From the NCBI GenBank assembly GCA_016618085.1, contig JABLTG010000082.1:22114-86113 (forward strand): a stretch of 64,000 nt of DNA, in the 5' to 3' direction. The translations under genes were made by a program, and so were the position numbers. Position 1 is the stretch's first letter. Each line of letters opens with the position of its first letter. Under the pieces are notes generated by a model, which saw nothing but the letters and a program-made list of their open reading frames with translations, was not told where the DNA came from and did no database searches. The DNA comes from Neovahlkampfia damariscottae (Eukaryota > Heterolobosea > Selenaionea > Neovahlkampfiida > Neovahlkampfiidae). Of this stretch, positions 54,474 through 63,225 are shown piece by piece.

Positions 54474-55089
54474 GACGAAAAATGTACAAGAAACCCAAAA
54501 GAATATTCAAATGACGAAATTAATTCAGTCATTCTGTTCAGAAATCAACACAAATTGCTTTCAAGAGATAATAAGTAGTAGAAACTAAATGGCAGTCTAA
54601 TTCAACAGAGACCCCTCACGGGGGTTGAATTTCCTGGCGGAGAGATGCCATTTAGTTTCTACTACTCAGGGAAACCGATTTAAAAAATTGTTGTTGTACT
54701 GATAAAAAGAACAAATGTAGAGTTTCTTCTTTTCACAGTGAAATAGTAATAATAAGTGCAGAGTTCACTTTTTTTGAATTGTTTCGTTCTCTCTTTTTAG
54801 ATGCACAGTTTGTTGTCCGTATGTTTTGTTAAAAAATTTTCTTTCAATATATTATATTTATATTTTCTTAAACTTTTTTTTTTAACTTTTACTGAACACT
54901 TTTTATGGATTAATATCCGATTGAGGATCGAAGGTATTTTTGATGATTTTTTCCTGTGTGAAAATACAAGGGTTATTAGAAATATGAATTCACACTGTGA
55001 GGTGAATGAAAAAAAAAAAAAAATTTGAAAAATAATAAAAATCCTTTTCAATTTCCGCCAATCAAATATCTCAAATTTTTTGTTTGGAA
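54474..55089. other. Non-coding stretch with structured inverted repeat
   Basis: About 615 nt between the second 7TM-RGS gene and the next start. It contains the inverted repeat described separately. Overlapping open frames around 54797-55108 on both strands are AT-driven, lack similarity and are not called. A CCAAT box at 55058-55062 belongs to the next gene. Confidence 0.4.
54574..54666. ncRNA. Structured inverted repeat, candidate hairpin RNA or small mobile element
   Basis: A perfect 21-bp inverted repeat: agtagtagaaactaaatggc plus one base at 54574-54594 pairs with 54646-54666. Inside the 51-nt loop a second stem of 8 bp (aattcaac 54599-54606 with gttgaatt 54624-54631) encloses a third stem, cccc 54612-54615 with gggg 54620-54623, closed by tcac. 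The loop is far richer in GC than its surroundings. No tRNA, hammerhead or CRISPR signature is visible. It may be a hairpin RNA, a small inverted-repeat element, or a terminator for the receptor gene. Strand cannot be decided. Confidence 0.55.
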
Positions 55090-55751
55090 ATGCAACTGAG
55101 AGCAACATATTTTAACACTGAAATTGATAATTTATTTGAAAACCTAGATAACCAGTGGAGCATAATATTTAAAAATTCAAAAAATCAATTGAGTGGCATG
55201 ATCAACGAAATTCAAAATATGTCAGAAGATGAAGCCTCTCAAAACCAAAAGAGCCAGAAATACCATTATCCTCAGTTGATAAAGAAATATTGAAAAAATC
55301 ATTGAAAAAGGAAGATTTAATTAAAGTTATTATAAATCGATTGCCAGAAGCTAAGAGAGGTGACTTGAAAGCCATGACCATTGATGATTTGATACAAGTT
55401 GGTCATCAGATTGGAATTAATTTGTATGATTTAAATATTTTGAAAGTTCCTAAAAATGCAACCAAAGAAGAAAAAAAATTAATTGAAAACCTTGAAAACA
55501 TCAGAAGACAGAGAGAAATTAAAGCTAAGTTGAATAGATTTCGTGGAGAGATTAACAGTGATAAAGTAAAAACAGAACAAGAAAGAAACGATAAAAATAT
55601 TGATGAAGCAGCAAACAATTTGAAACAAAAACCAAGATACATCCCAGATAGAACAAATACAAAGAAACGAGAGAAAAAAGAACTGATAGGTGAAAAGAAA
55701 ATCAAAAACACAGTTGCAAAAATATTAAAAGATAACACACCAGTTAAATGA
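55090..55751 (+). CDS. Lys/Glu-rich protein of unknown function, uncertain model
   Basis: ATG at 55090, 28 nt after a CCAAT box at 55058-55062. The first open frame stops after 67 codons; a second frame runs to 55751. Splicing 55193-55251 (59 nt, weak gtggca donor) would join them into 200 residues, mostly basic and helical (INRLPEAKRGDLKAMTIDDL, LENIRRQREIKAK). Without that intron it would be a frameshifted gene. No family recognised. The following ORFs look decayed, so a pseudogene is possible. Confidence 0.35.
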
Positions 55752-55767
55752 CGAACAAGTTCAAGGT

Positions 55768-56202
55768 ATGCGAAAAAAACCGAAAAAATCAAATCCATAC
55801 ATGGAGCATGTCAAAGAATTCAGGTTGAAAAATAAAGGAAAATATGACAACAAAGAGATGATTAGACAAGCAGGTATTTCATGGGGAGCTTTACAAGGTG
55901 GTTGTGACTGTGTACAAGTTGAAGGAGGTTCAGAAAATGCATCAGACAATAGAAGAATGAATTAAAAAGATATGCAAAATTTGGATCGAAAAATTGCCAG
56001 CAACATCGAACCAAAACAACCAGATGGTATTTATCATTTTTCAAGAGAATTCAAAGATGAAAAGTAAGGTTATTTGCCTACTATGAAGGTTGAAAATGAT
56101 ATGGCAAGTAGAATGATTAACAATATCAGAAATCCAAATGTGGGTGAGAAAAGACTTACATTATTGTATCAACAAGAAATCAGTCGACAACTGAGAAATT
56201 AA
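55768..56202 (+). pseudogene. Degenerate small ORFs, possible gene remnant
   Basis: A 65-codon frame at 55768-55965 (YMEHVKEFRLKNKGKYDNKE) is followed by another at 55972-56202 that has one in-frame TAA at 56065-56067. The first has the look of short basic proteins found in large DNA viruses and mobile elements (EFRxKNKGKYxxKEMI); this is only an impression. The TAA could be removed by a 45-nt intron with a good gtaagg donor. No CCAAT box precedes either frame. I treat the stretch as a probable relic. Confidence 0.35.
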
Positions 56203-56556
56203 TTTATTAAGTAAATATATATAGCCTATATAAATTTACCGACTTACTACATTTTATTAAAATAAATGAAAAAGTGAAAATTAAAAATCCAGGTCAACAT
56301 TCGAGAGAGATATGTTTAATGGTTTAAAGATTAAAAAACATAATAATACATAATGGTAGTTCCACTATAATATAATATCTCTATTTCTACTGCTATAATA
56401 TAATATCATTTCGAATAAAAAATATTTTCAAACAATATTTTTATTTGAATTCTCCGAAGATATTAATAATTGCAAACTTGCTCCATGAATGGTTAGATCT
56501 GAAGCTGTGACAACTAAAGTTTATCATCGCCAAAAATAGTTTCAGCTCAAAAATAT
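56203..56556. other. AT-rich spacer with a short repeat
   Basis: About 350 nt without a gene. The 15-mer ctataatataatatc occurs twice, at 56365-56379 and 56393-56407, which may reflect slippage. The tRNA gene follows on the minus strand. Confidence 0.4.
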
Positions 56557-56629
56557 TGCTCGATACAGGGATCGAACCTGTGACCAATGGCTTATTAGAC
56601 CAACGCTCTACCGACTGAGCTAACCGAGC
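56557..56629 (-). tRNA. tRNA-Ile(AAU), no intron
   Basis: The minus strand folds into a full cloverleaf of 73 nt. Acceptor GCTCGGT pairs with ATCGAGC (one G-T), followed by discriminator A. D arm GCTC/GAGC encloses AGTCGGTA; anticodon loop CTAATAA gives anticodon AAT; the T arm is ACAGG-TTCGATC-CCTGT. TTCGATC and TAGCTCAGTCGGTAGAGC are the internal promoter boxes. The anticodon stem has one T-T mismatch at its outer end. AAU (read as inosine) is the usual eukaryotic isoleucine tRNA. Confidence 0.95.
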
Positions 56630-56755
56630 TAATTGGGATAGAGAACTCAAGAAATTGTTGTGGATTTTAACACCTTTTTGATCAGAAGAATCTGTCTCAA
56701 AATTTGGAAGCTCCGTGTCCAATCATGTCTTCTGTTTTTTTTCAACCGCAAAAAC

Positions 56756-57653
56756 ATGAGTGAAGCTGCAGAACGGTTTAAAAATTATAAGTGAGAAAAT
56801 TCTTCACTGATTATTCTACAGATGGAATGAAGACGAAAATTGGAAAATCAAATTGTCCAATTTGTACATACCGGACGAAGTAGATTCAGAAAAATTTTTG
56901 AAAAAATTACAAATTCGTTATTATAATGAAAATATTGAAAAGTATGATCCTCCTGGAAATATAAAACATGATAATTCACATAAATCAGGAAATAATTCAA
57001 AAAAAAAAAATGAAAAATTTTTTGTTTTTACAAGTTTGTGTATTAACACCTACATTTTTATACTTTGTATTTTGACCTTTTTTTCACCGAGTCTATATAG
57101 AAATACTGTTATAACTGCAGCTATAAATTTTATTGTGACCTACATTAGGAACAATGGAGTAAAGAAAAAAACATATTAAAAACAAAAATAGATAAACAGT
57201 TCAATCTTTTATAAATTATCAACTGATGCTAATGGACAATATTTCATGTTATCATTTGCTTTTATAGCTGATATTGACATTGCTTTTATTTTTATTCTTT
57301 TAATTATGGCGTTTTTCAATGTAGTTTCAAATTTAAATTTTGTTCTCTCATCTTTTCGGTTTTATGGAAAGTTGAAAGAAATTTTCGCAAAAATTTTGGA
57401 AACACAAAAGAATTTCTTAATGTATATTGCTATTAATGAGCTAATGATGCTTGTATTTAGTATTTTCAGATTGTTTACAGTCGATAGAAGTTTCTTCAAA
57501 GTTTTAGTCTTATTCAATCATTTAAAATTTAAATTCAAGCAATCATATGAAATTCAAATGATTTATTACACATTGAAACAATATTTGGACCCAATTTTCA
57601 CAAAACCTGCAGTTCCTGATTTTATCAAAAAGATTTATAAAAAAATTTTCTGA
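56756..57653 (+). CDS. TMEM33/Pom33-like ER and nuclear-envelope protein (3 exons)
   Basis: Exons 56756-56790, 56822-57158 and 57192-57653 give 277 residues; introns 31 and 33 nt. The N-terminus (FKNYKWNEDENWKIKLSNLYIP) is followed by at least three membrane regions: FTSLCINTYIFILCILTFFS, FAFIADIDIAFIFILLIMAFF and the segment NFLMYIAINELMMLVFSIFR. SLYRNTVITAAI and the C-terminal LKFKFKQSYEIQMIYYTLKQ fit the TMEM33/Pom33 family, which shapes ER tubules and helps nuclear pore distribution. Assignment is by topology and scattered motifs and is moderate. CCAAT at 56719-56723. Confidence 0.6.
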
Positions 57654-57774
57654 GTACATTCAACAGTATTTCAAAAAGTTAATGTTTATTTCAAAATAAA
57701 TTCTTTGTTGCCAAATTATGAACTTACTTTTCATTCTAAAAAAGAAACTTTTTTTGTGTGAAATTTTTTTGTCA

Positions 57775-58173
57775 TTACAAGCAGGCTGTAATAGATAAAC
57801 TAACAATCGTTGAGAAAATGTAGATCTTTGAAAGTAAACGAAACATTTTAGTTTTGTGTGATTCATTTGTTACTGGCACAGCTTTTCCTTCTTTGTTGAA
57901 CCAACTACCTTTGAAAGCAACACCTCACACTTGATACTTACCTTGTAAAAGTTGAGAAATAGCTGCAAATGAAAAAAAAAAATTGATAAATCTACCAAAA
58001 GGTGAATTACCAACAAATAATTTGCAAATTATTGAATATGCTGTGAGAATTCCAAATACAAATGAGCCCATCAAGCGATATTGACTTCTTTCAAAAGTTT
58101 CATTACAACCATTTTCGAAGTAGAATTTTTGTAAGTCTCGGTCAATTTCTTTATGTTGTTTGTCTGTACTCAT
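57775..58173 (-). CDS. Small polytopic membrane protein (2 exons)
   Basis: ATG at 58173, 19 nt from an ATTGG box at 58192-58196. Exons 57942-58173 and 57775-57908 give 121 residues across a 33-nt intron. Three hydrophobic segments: MGSFVFGILTAYSIICKLF, FFFSFAAISQLL, IYIFSTIVSLSITACL. No family recognised. The longer open frame upstream lacks an ATG. A further 31-nt intron after 57775 could extend the protein to a stop at 57660-57662, next to the end of the convergent gene; the shorter form is given. Confidence 0.5.
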
Positions 58174-58314
58174 CAATGAATCAAAACTCCGATTGGACAA
58201 AATTATAGAACCATCAAAAATTATTCCACCTATCACAGTGCAGAATTATAAATCAGTCAACAGTAAGTTCAAGTTCAACTCACCTCCATTTTTTAACACA
58301 GTTCACAAACAAAG

Positions 58315-59546
58315 ATGGTTCAAACTTCTCAAATGAATATTCCTTATGATTCTGCAACAACATTCTTCACAGCTCCGTATAACCAACAACTTGCTGACCA
58401 TGGAGTGACAAAAGACGAATATCAAAATACACTCTTCAGGGTATCACACAAATATCAACACTCAGGTTCTTCAACTCTCACGAATTGTTGTAACATTTTC
58501 AACTTTTCAATGAGTTTTTGTTGTTGTGTAATCTTAGCATGTAACTATTTTTTTTTTTGACATTTTGAAAAGTTGTTTTTGGTTTAGTATTTTTAATCGT
58601 TTCTGGAGCTCCTGCTGCATCAAAATCATCAATCAAAACAGCTTTCACTTCAACAAAATACCACACTTATGCTTATGGTGGAGAACCAATCAAATATTCA
58701 TACCTCACAACTTTAGCAACTACAGAGCATGTATCATTTAACGGTTTCAATTCACTTCCTACTGAAAGACAAATCAACACTGCTTTCACAAAAGATGTTG
58801 TTTATGTTGACATGGATGTTTTAACCAATTCAAAAATCAAACAATACCTTTGTGATAAATTAAAGTCAAACAGAAACGTTAAATTCTTTGGTGGATTTAG
58901 AAGAAACACAAAAAATATTTCATGGTTAAAAAAATGTCGTTCAGAAAGACATGTGCATATCATCACATATATTCAACCAATGAGCTTTTCAGGATTTATC
59001 AAGATGATCTTTTCATTCATTTTAGTATTTGTTTGTGTTTTAACAACACCATTTTGTTGTTGTTTTGCTTTTAAAGTATGTAACAAAAGATCTTCATCTG
59101 GAATATCTCAAATTCTTTTGGAAGAAACAGCTAAATATCATCAAAGAGGTGTTCAATTTGTTTATAACAATCTCACAAAATCAATCGATGTTTTATTTTA
59201 TAACGGTCCTGTTCCACAATTCCAACCACAAGTTCAAGTTCAACAATTTGTTCCTCAACAACAATTTCAACAGCAACCACAATATCGTGAAGTTCAACAA
59301 CCACAACAACCTCAACAAAAAGTTCAAGTGCAACCACAATTTAATGTTCAACCTACATTCACTGTACAACAACAACAACAACCAAGAAGTCAAGAACAAA
59401 TAGTACAACAATCAAATGATACTCAAAATGTTTATCAAAATGTGTACTATTCATCAAATGTTGATGAAGTTGCTGAAGAACCACAAACTCAAGCATTCTT
59501 ATATCCAAAACAACAAGGTATTATCAATGATGACACATTTGAATAA
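58315..59546 (+). CDS. Two-pass membrane protein with Q/P-rich tail (2 exons)
   Basis: Exons 58315-58540 and 58588-59546 give 394 residues across a 47-nt intron. The N-terminus (MVQTSQMNIPYDSATTFF) is hydrophilic; one membrane helix spans the intron (FSMSFCCCVILALFLIVSG), a domain of about 140 residues follows, a second helix (IFSFILVFVCVLTTPFCCC) has a cluster of Cys that may be palmitoylated, and the last 100 residues are Gln/Pro/Val-rich. Codon use is less AT-biased in the middle domain, hinting at good expression. I do not recognise the family. A truncated copy of its start lies at 59783-59938. Confidence 0.65.
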
Positions 59547-59782
59547 ATTATTTGTCAATTGATTTTTTTAATAATTCATTCGTCTGATGAAAGTTGTAGG
59601 ACACAATCAGAAATTCCATCATTTTTGAAATAAACATGAACAATCAAAATGTGAAGATTCCATTATGCGTGGTTCCAAAATTATGATTGGATTTCTGGAG
59701 TTGTCAAGTTCCCAAGTTTTAAATACCAATCAGAACTCGAAATACAATTCAACCTGTACCAAAGACTAATCTTCAGATAACT

Positions 59783-59938
59783 ATGTCTCAAACATCTCAA
59801 ATGAATGTACCTTCAACACTGACACTTCACTATTCTCAGCCCCCTCACAATCAACAACTTGCTCAACCTGGAATATCTCCAGAAGAATTTCAATCTCTCC
59901 TCAGTAGTAGGGGGGCTATGCTCTTTTTCAGCGACTAA
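59783..59938 (+). pseudogene. Truncated copy of the Q/P-rich membrane protein gene
   Basis: This 51-codon frame begins MSQTSQMNVPS and contains HNQQLAQPGISPEEFQSLL, matching MVQTSQMNIPY and YNQQLADHGVTKDEYQNTL of the gene 1.5 kb upstream. It ends soon after, at SRGAMLFFSD and a stop, before any membrane segment. A CCAAT box at 59726-59730 was retained. It looks like a partial duplication that lost its 3' part; it may still be transcribed. Confidence 0.6.
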
Positions 59939-60408
59939 ATTTTGGAACTGAAAGACTATAAAAATTCCAGTATAAAGCCAACCACCAATCACATCCAGCA
60001 CCAAAGAAATTATAAAACTAACCTCTGTGCGTTAATCAAATGAACAGTTCAGGAAATCAATAAACAGTAACAACCAACGTTTATAAATTAAACTTCAAAA
60101 TTTTGGAAATTGAATGTAAATTGAAGGATTTATATATTTTGATTTTGTTTCAACAATTGGTTTTTGAAAAATAAAAATGAAGAAGTGTAGAATAAAGTTG
60201 TTGTAAAGAGATTGAAAGGATGTATTTTTAATTTGATTAGTGAAGGTAATTGATTTGAAAATGACTTTTTTAAAATAGAGGTTTGAAGTGGTTGAAAAAA
60301 TAAGTGATTCTCGATGAAGTTTAAAATAGTTAAGGAGTTATTAATTATTTTTTTGGAAATTTGAATATATTCGAAGGCAAGTTGAACGAAAAACAAAATG
60401 AACGTACT
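59939..60408. other. Spacer without recognised genes
   Basis: About 470 nt. Minus-strand open frames around 59813-60004 and 60130-60396 have no proper start and no recognisable content. The left part may contain more of the broken duplication that includes the truncated copy. Confidence 0.35.
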
Positions 60409-61341
60409 TTAATTCAATTTAGTTATCTTTGCATAAAGAGGCTCGGTTTTGCCAAGTTCCAATTTGTAAAAATCATCTTCAGCCTTTATGAAATCCAGCT
60501 CTATGAACAATTTCATCCTGTCTTCTTGCACAAAAACATATTCGAACATGCTTGGAGTTTGTAACATATCTTCGTAAATCATAACTTCTGCTCTACGAAG
60601 TTTGCACCCAACATCAGAATCATTTAAATTCGTTTGAGCAATCCAATCGTATTTTTGAGAATATTCTTCAACTTTGTCATTGTTTTCATTGTTATTGTTT
60701 AAAAAGACTTTTCTGTAGCATTGAATATTTGCAATATCATTAATAATCGTGATGTTTTTAGCATTCTTCTCTTTTCCAATAATTTTTTCATCTAAATCTT
60801 TAACACTTCCGGAGATGTCATTTCCAAAATTTAGAACTACTATTGCCAATGGATTAGAAAAATTATGGAGAGTGTAAGTAATAATGTGTTGCTTTGGTTT
60901 TATTCTCGTTAACACCACCCGATTCTTTTGCTTTCAACCCATTTTGAAAAATTTCAAATTTTTTTTTATCATATTCGTTATCTTTTTTATTTGGATCTTT
61001 CTCCCCCTTGTGTGGGTTAATGCAATGAAAAAGGAAATCTCCTCTGGAAAAAACGTCTTTCAAGTCTTCTTCATTCTGTTTCATTTTTTCAAATCGATAA
61101 AATTTGCTAAGTTCTTCAACAACAGTTTGAATAACCCCATTCCATTCTTCTTCCATTTCCTCTTTTTCTTTCTTAAAAGTGTCAAGCCCAAATTCAACGG
61201 TTTCCTTAGATTCATGAGAGTCATTTTCAGAGTAATTGGAATTAGGATTTTCGAGAAATTCAATTGTCTTTTCTGGGTTTGATTCTCTTCTTGGAGTTCT
61301 TCAACTTTTTTTTGGAGTTCTTCCGCTGTTTTCTCACTCAT
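60409..61341 (-). CDS. Possible DarT/ART-like ADP-ribosyltransferase (3 exons)
   Basis: Minus-strand exons 61306-61341, 60914-61267 and 60409-60891 join to 290 residues; introns are 38 and only 22 nt. The three pieces lie in different frames and each join falls on GT-AG borders. The N-terminal 90 residues are acidic coil. From about residue 95 the layout recalls ADP-ribosyltransferases: FLFHCINP, KFEIFQNGLKAKESGG, then a strand-rich core (IITYTLHNF, LAIVVLNFG), and LRRAEVMIYEDM, similar to the RQAEFLV catalytic-Glu segment of DarT (DUF4433). DarT modifies thymidine in single-stranded DNA. The match is weak and the function a guess. CCAAT at 61360-61364. Confidence 0.4.
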
Positions 61342-61581
61342 TTTTTTTAACTGAGTCAACCAATTAAAACCCTTCTAATAAATTTTTAGAAACCAAAATG
61401 GCCAATCAATGAAATTTTTATTTGTTAGTTTAACAATTCCGCACCAATAAATCAATTTTTTTGCAAAAAATTTGCCTAATCAAATATAAATGCCTGAAGA
61501 AAAATTGAAGTAAAAAAGAATAAAAAATACTCATTACATTGAAAAAGACAACAGGAGAACTATATCAAAATTTTTAATTAT

Positions 61582-61959
61582 TTACAAATTACATTTATGA
61601 AGTTCAATAACATCTTTACAAAAATCTTCATCATATGCTAAAACATTTTGGTATTCAAAACTACGTTTCCAATTTACAGTTTCATCAATTAATTCTTTTT
61701 TACATTTTTCAATCCAATCTTCAAAATTTTCTGGAGTGTGTTTATATTGAATTTCTCTGCCTTCTAAAATATAGCTACCTGGATCAAGAAAATAATTTTC
61801 ACGAGCAATTTCCATATCATATAAAATATCTGATAAAATGCATTCTTTAATTTCTTCTTTTGAACGTTTACATAAACGATTGTTTTTGATACATGTTTCA
61901 ATGAATTTTTGAATATTTTTTTCAACTGGTTTTCTGATACCTTTGACACACTTGATCAT
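61582..61959 (-). CDS. Small protein of unknown function
   Basis: 125 residues, single exon, ATG at 61959. Charged and helical, with five Cys (KCVKG, TCIKNNRLC, ECILSDIL, CKKEL, DEDFCKD and a final KCNL). No signal peptide or membrane segment. No family recognised. Its upstream region (61960-62060) is clearly similar to that of the next gene on the same strand, although the proteins are not. CCAAT boxes at 62019-62023 and near 62045. Confidence 0.5.
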   Translation of the reverse strand: MIKCVKGIRKPVEKNIQKFIETCIKNNRLCKRSKEEIKECILSDILYDMEIARENYFLDPGSYILEGREIQYKHTPENFEDWIEKCKKELIDETVNWKRSFEYQNVLAYDEDFCKDVIELHKCNL

Positions 61960-62740
61960 TGAGATTCGCTTTTTTTGTATACCTTATAAATTCTAAGTCT
62001 TTAATTGAAATTCAATGACCAATTTTAAAAAATAAATAATTAATTCTCAACCAATCAAAATCATCACAAAAAATATTTTTTATTTATTTCATTTCAAGTA
62101 AAAACTTATGATCAACTAATAATTTATCAAATAACTGTTCACTAAATCTTTTGTCACATAATGCTTTCAAATAAAAATCATATTCTGAAAAATCCCATTC
62201 ATCACCTAAAAGTTCAGCTTTATAAAAGTCCAAAGTGTCTTCCGATTCTTTAAAATCTTCTATTTTATCATTTGAGCTCTCCCTCATCATTAATAAAAAG
62301 AATGGTAATTTATCAAATTCATCATAATCGTCAGAATAATGCAAAACTCCATTCATTTTAATTTCACTTTCTTGTAATTGAAACTTCATTTTTTCGAATA
62401 ATCCTTGTAAGTTTTGAGCAGCACTGAAATTATCAAGTTCATTGTATTCAACTAACATTTTTGGATTTTCAATTCTTGTATAATCAATGAGCATTCTTGG
62501 AATTTTACGATCTCTGAACTTAAATTGCATTATCCAAGGAAATATATGTTCAATTACAATTTCTGTTGGGATATCTTTCAAAGTTAATTGTGATTTTTGG
62601 AAAATGGACATTTGTAGGTGTTTGTTTTTCGATTACTTTTATACCTTAGATTTTTAAGCCTTTAATTGAAATTCAATTATTTGCAACAAAAATAAATAAT
62701 AAATAATTAATTTTCAATTAAACTAATTAAAATATACTGA
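61960..62740. repeat. Duplicated upstream regions of two minus-strand genes
   Basis: The stretch 61975-62042 and the stretch 62640-62720 share a run of similar blocks in the same order: tatacctta, then ctttaattgaaattcaat, then aaataaataattaatt and tcaa. Each lies upstream of a different minus-strand gene (starts 61959 and 62611). The gene in between is not part of the repeat. Confidence 0.6.
62084..62611 (-). CDS. Unknown protein, F-box-like N-terminus
   Basis: 175 residues, single exon, ATG at 62611. The segment LTLKDIPTEIVIEHIFPWI near residues 9-27 has the LxxLPxEIxxxIFxxL pattern of an F-box, the SKP1-binding motif of SCF substrate receptors; SKP1 itself is encoded at 26.5 kb. The rest is acidic with no repeats. 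The F-box reading is tentative because the motif is short. Its upstream region resembles that of the 61582-61959 gene. Confidence 0.45.
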   Translation of the reverse strand: MSIFQKSQLTLKDIPTEIVIEHIFPWIMQFKFRDRKIPRMLIDYTRIENPKMLVEYNELDNFSAAQNLQGLFEKMKFQLQESEIKMNGVLHYSDDYDEFDKLPFFLLMMRESSNDKIEDFKESEDTLDFYKAELLGDEWDFSEYDFYLKALCDKRFSEQLFDKLLVDHKFLLEMK

Positions 62741-62754
62741 TATGTAAAACAACA

Positions 62755-63225
62755 ATGACAGAAGCAACAATCAAAAGAAAATACGTGAATGAATTCAATG
62801 ATTCAAAAATATATAAAATATCTAATTCAGTTAATCCAAAAGTTTATGTTGGAAGCACAACAAGAGATCTTCATGTTCGGCTCATTGAGCATAGAAGTAA
62901 AGCAAAAAATAATAAATATACTTCTTCCACTATAATTAACGAAGATCCAAATAATTGTAAGATTGAATTGATTGAAGTTTATCCATGTAGTAATTTGTCA
63001 AGATTAAAAGCAAGAGAAGCTTATTGGTCAAAAAAATTGGATTCTATTAATGCACATACTCCAAATAAATTAACTTTGGCAATGTGTGGCGGCTCATTAG
63101 AAGAGTGGTGTAGAAAATATAGAAATGAAGGATTTAAATGTCCGTGTGGTGGAAAATATACCAGAATAAATAAGACGAAGCATGAAAAAACTGAAAAGCA
63201 TCAAAAATATTTAAATCAAATATAA
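62755..63225 (+). CDS. GIY-YIG nuclease with C-terminal zinc finger-like tail
   Basis: 156 residues, single exon. A GIY-YIG domain fills the first 105 residues: KIYKISNS, then KVYVGSTTRDLHVRLIEHR with the catalytic Arg, then IELIEVYPC and LKAREAYWSKKL with the catalytic Glu. The tail KCPCGGKYTRINKTKHEKTEKH has a CxC...H...H spacing like a C2H2 zinc finger. Similar short GIY-YIG proteins with a zinc tail occur in large DNA viruses, phages and mobile elements. It may be a captured mobile nuclease or a resident repair enzyme. Its last 10 nt overlap the end of the opposite gene. Confidence 0.85.
   Translation: MTEATIKRKYVNEFNDSKIYKISNSVNPKVYVGSTTRDLHVRLIEHRSKAKNNKYTSSTIINEDPNNCKIELIEVYPCSNLSRLKAREAYWSKKLDSINAHTPNKLTLAMCGGSLEEWCRKYRNEGFKCPCGGKYTRINKTKHEKTEKHQKYLNQI

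Noticed and set aside
54574-54666. Hammerhead, twister or CRISPR-type reading of the inverted repeat
   Set aside because: The conserved core of known ribozymes is not present and there is only one copy, so no array.
54797-55108. Overlapping open frames on both strands
   Set aside because: Phe/Lys-rich translations typical of AT-rich DNA; no motif and no promoter box at the right distance.
60130-60396. 88-codon minus-strand open frame
   Set aside because: Starts at TTG, lies in the probable 3' region of the DarT-like gene and has no similarity.
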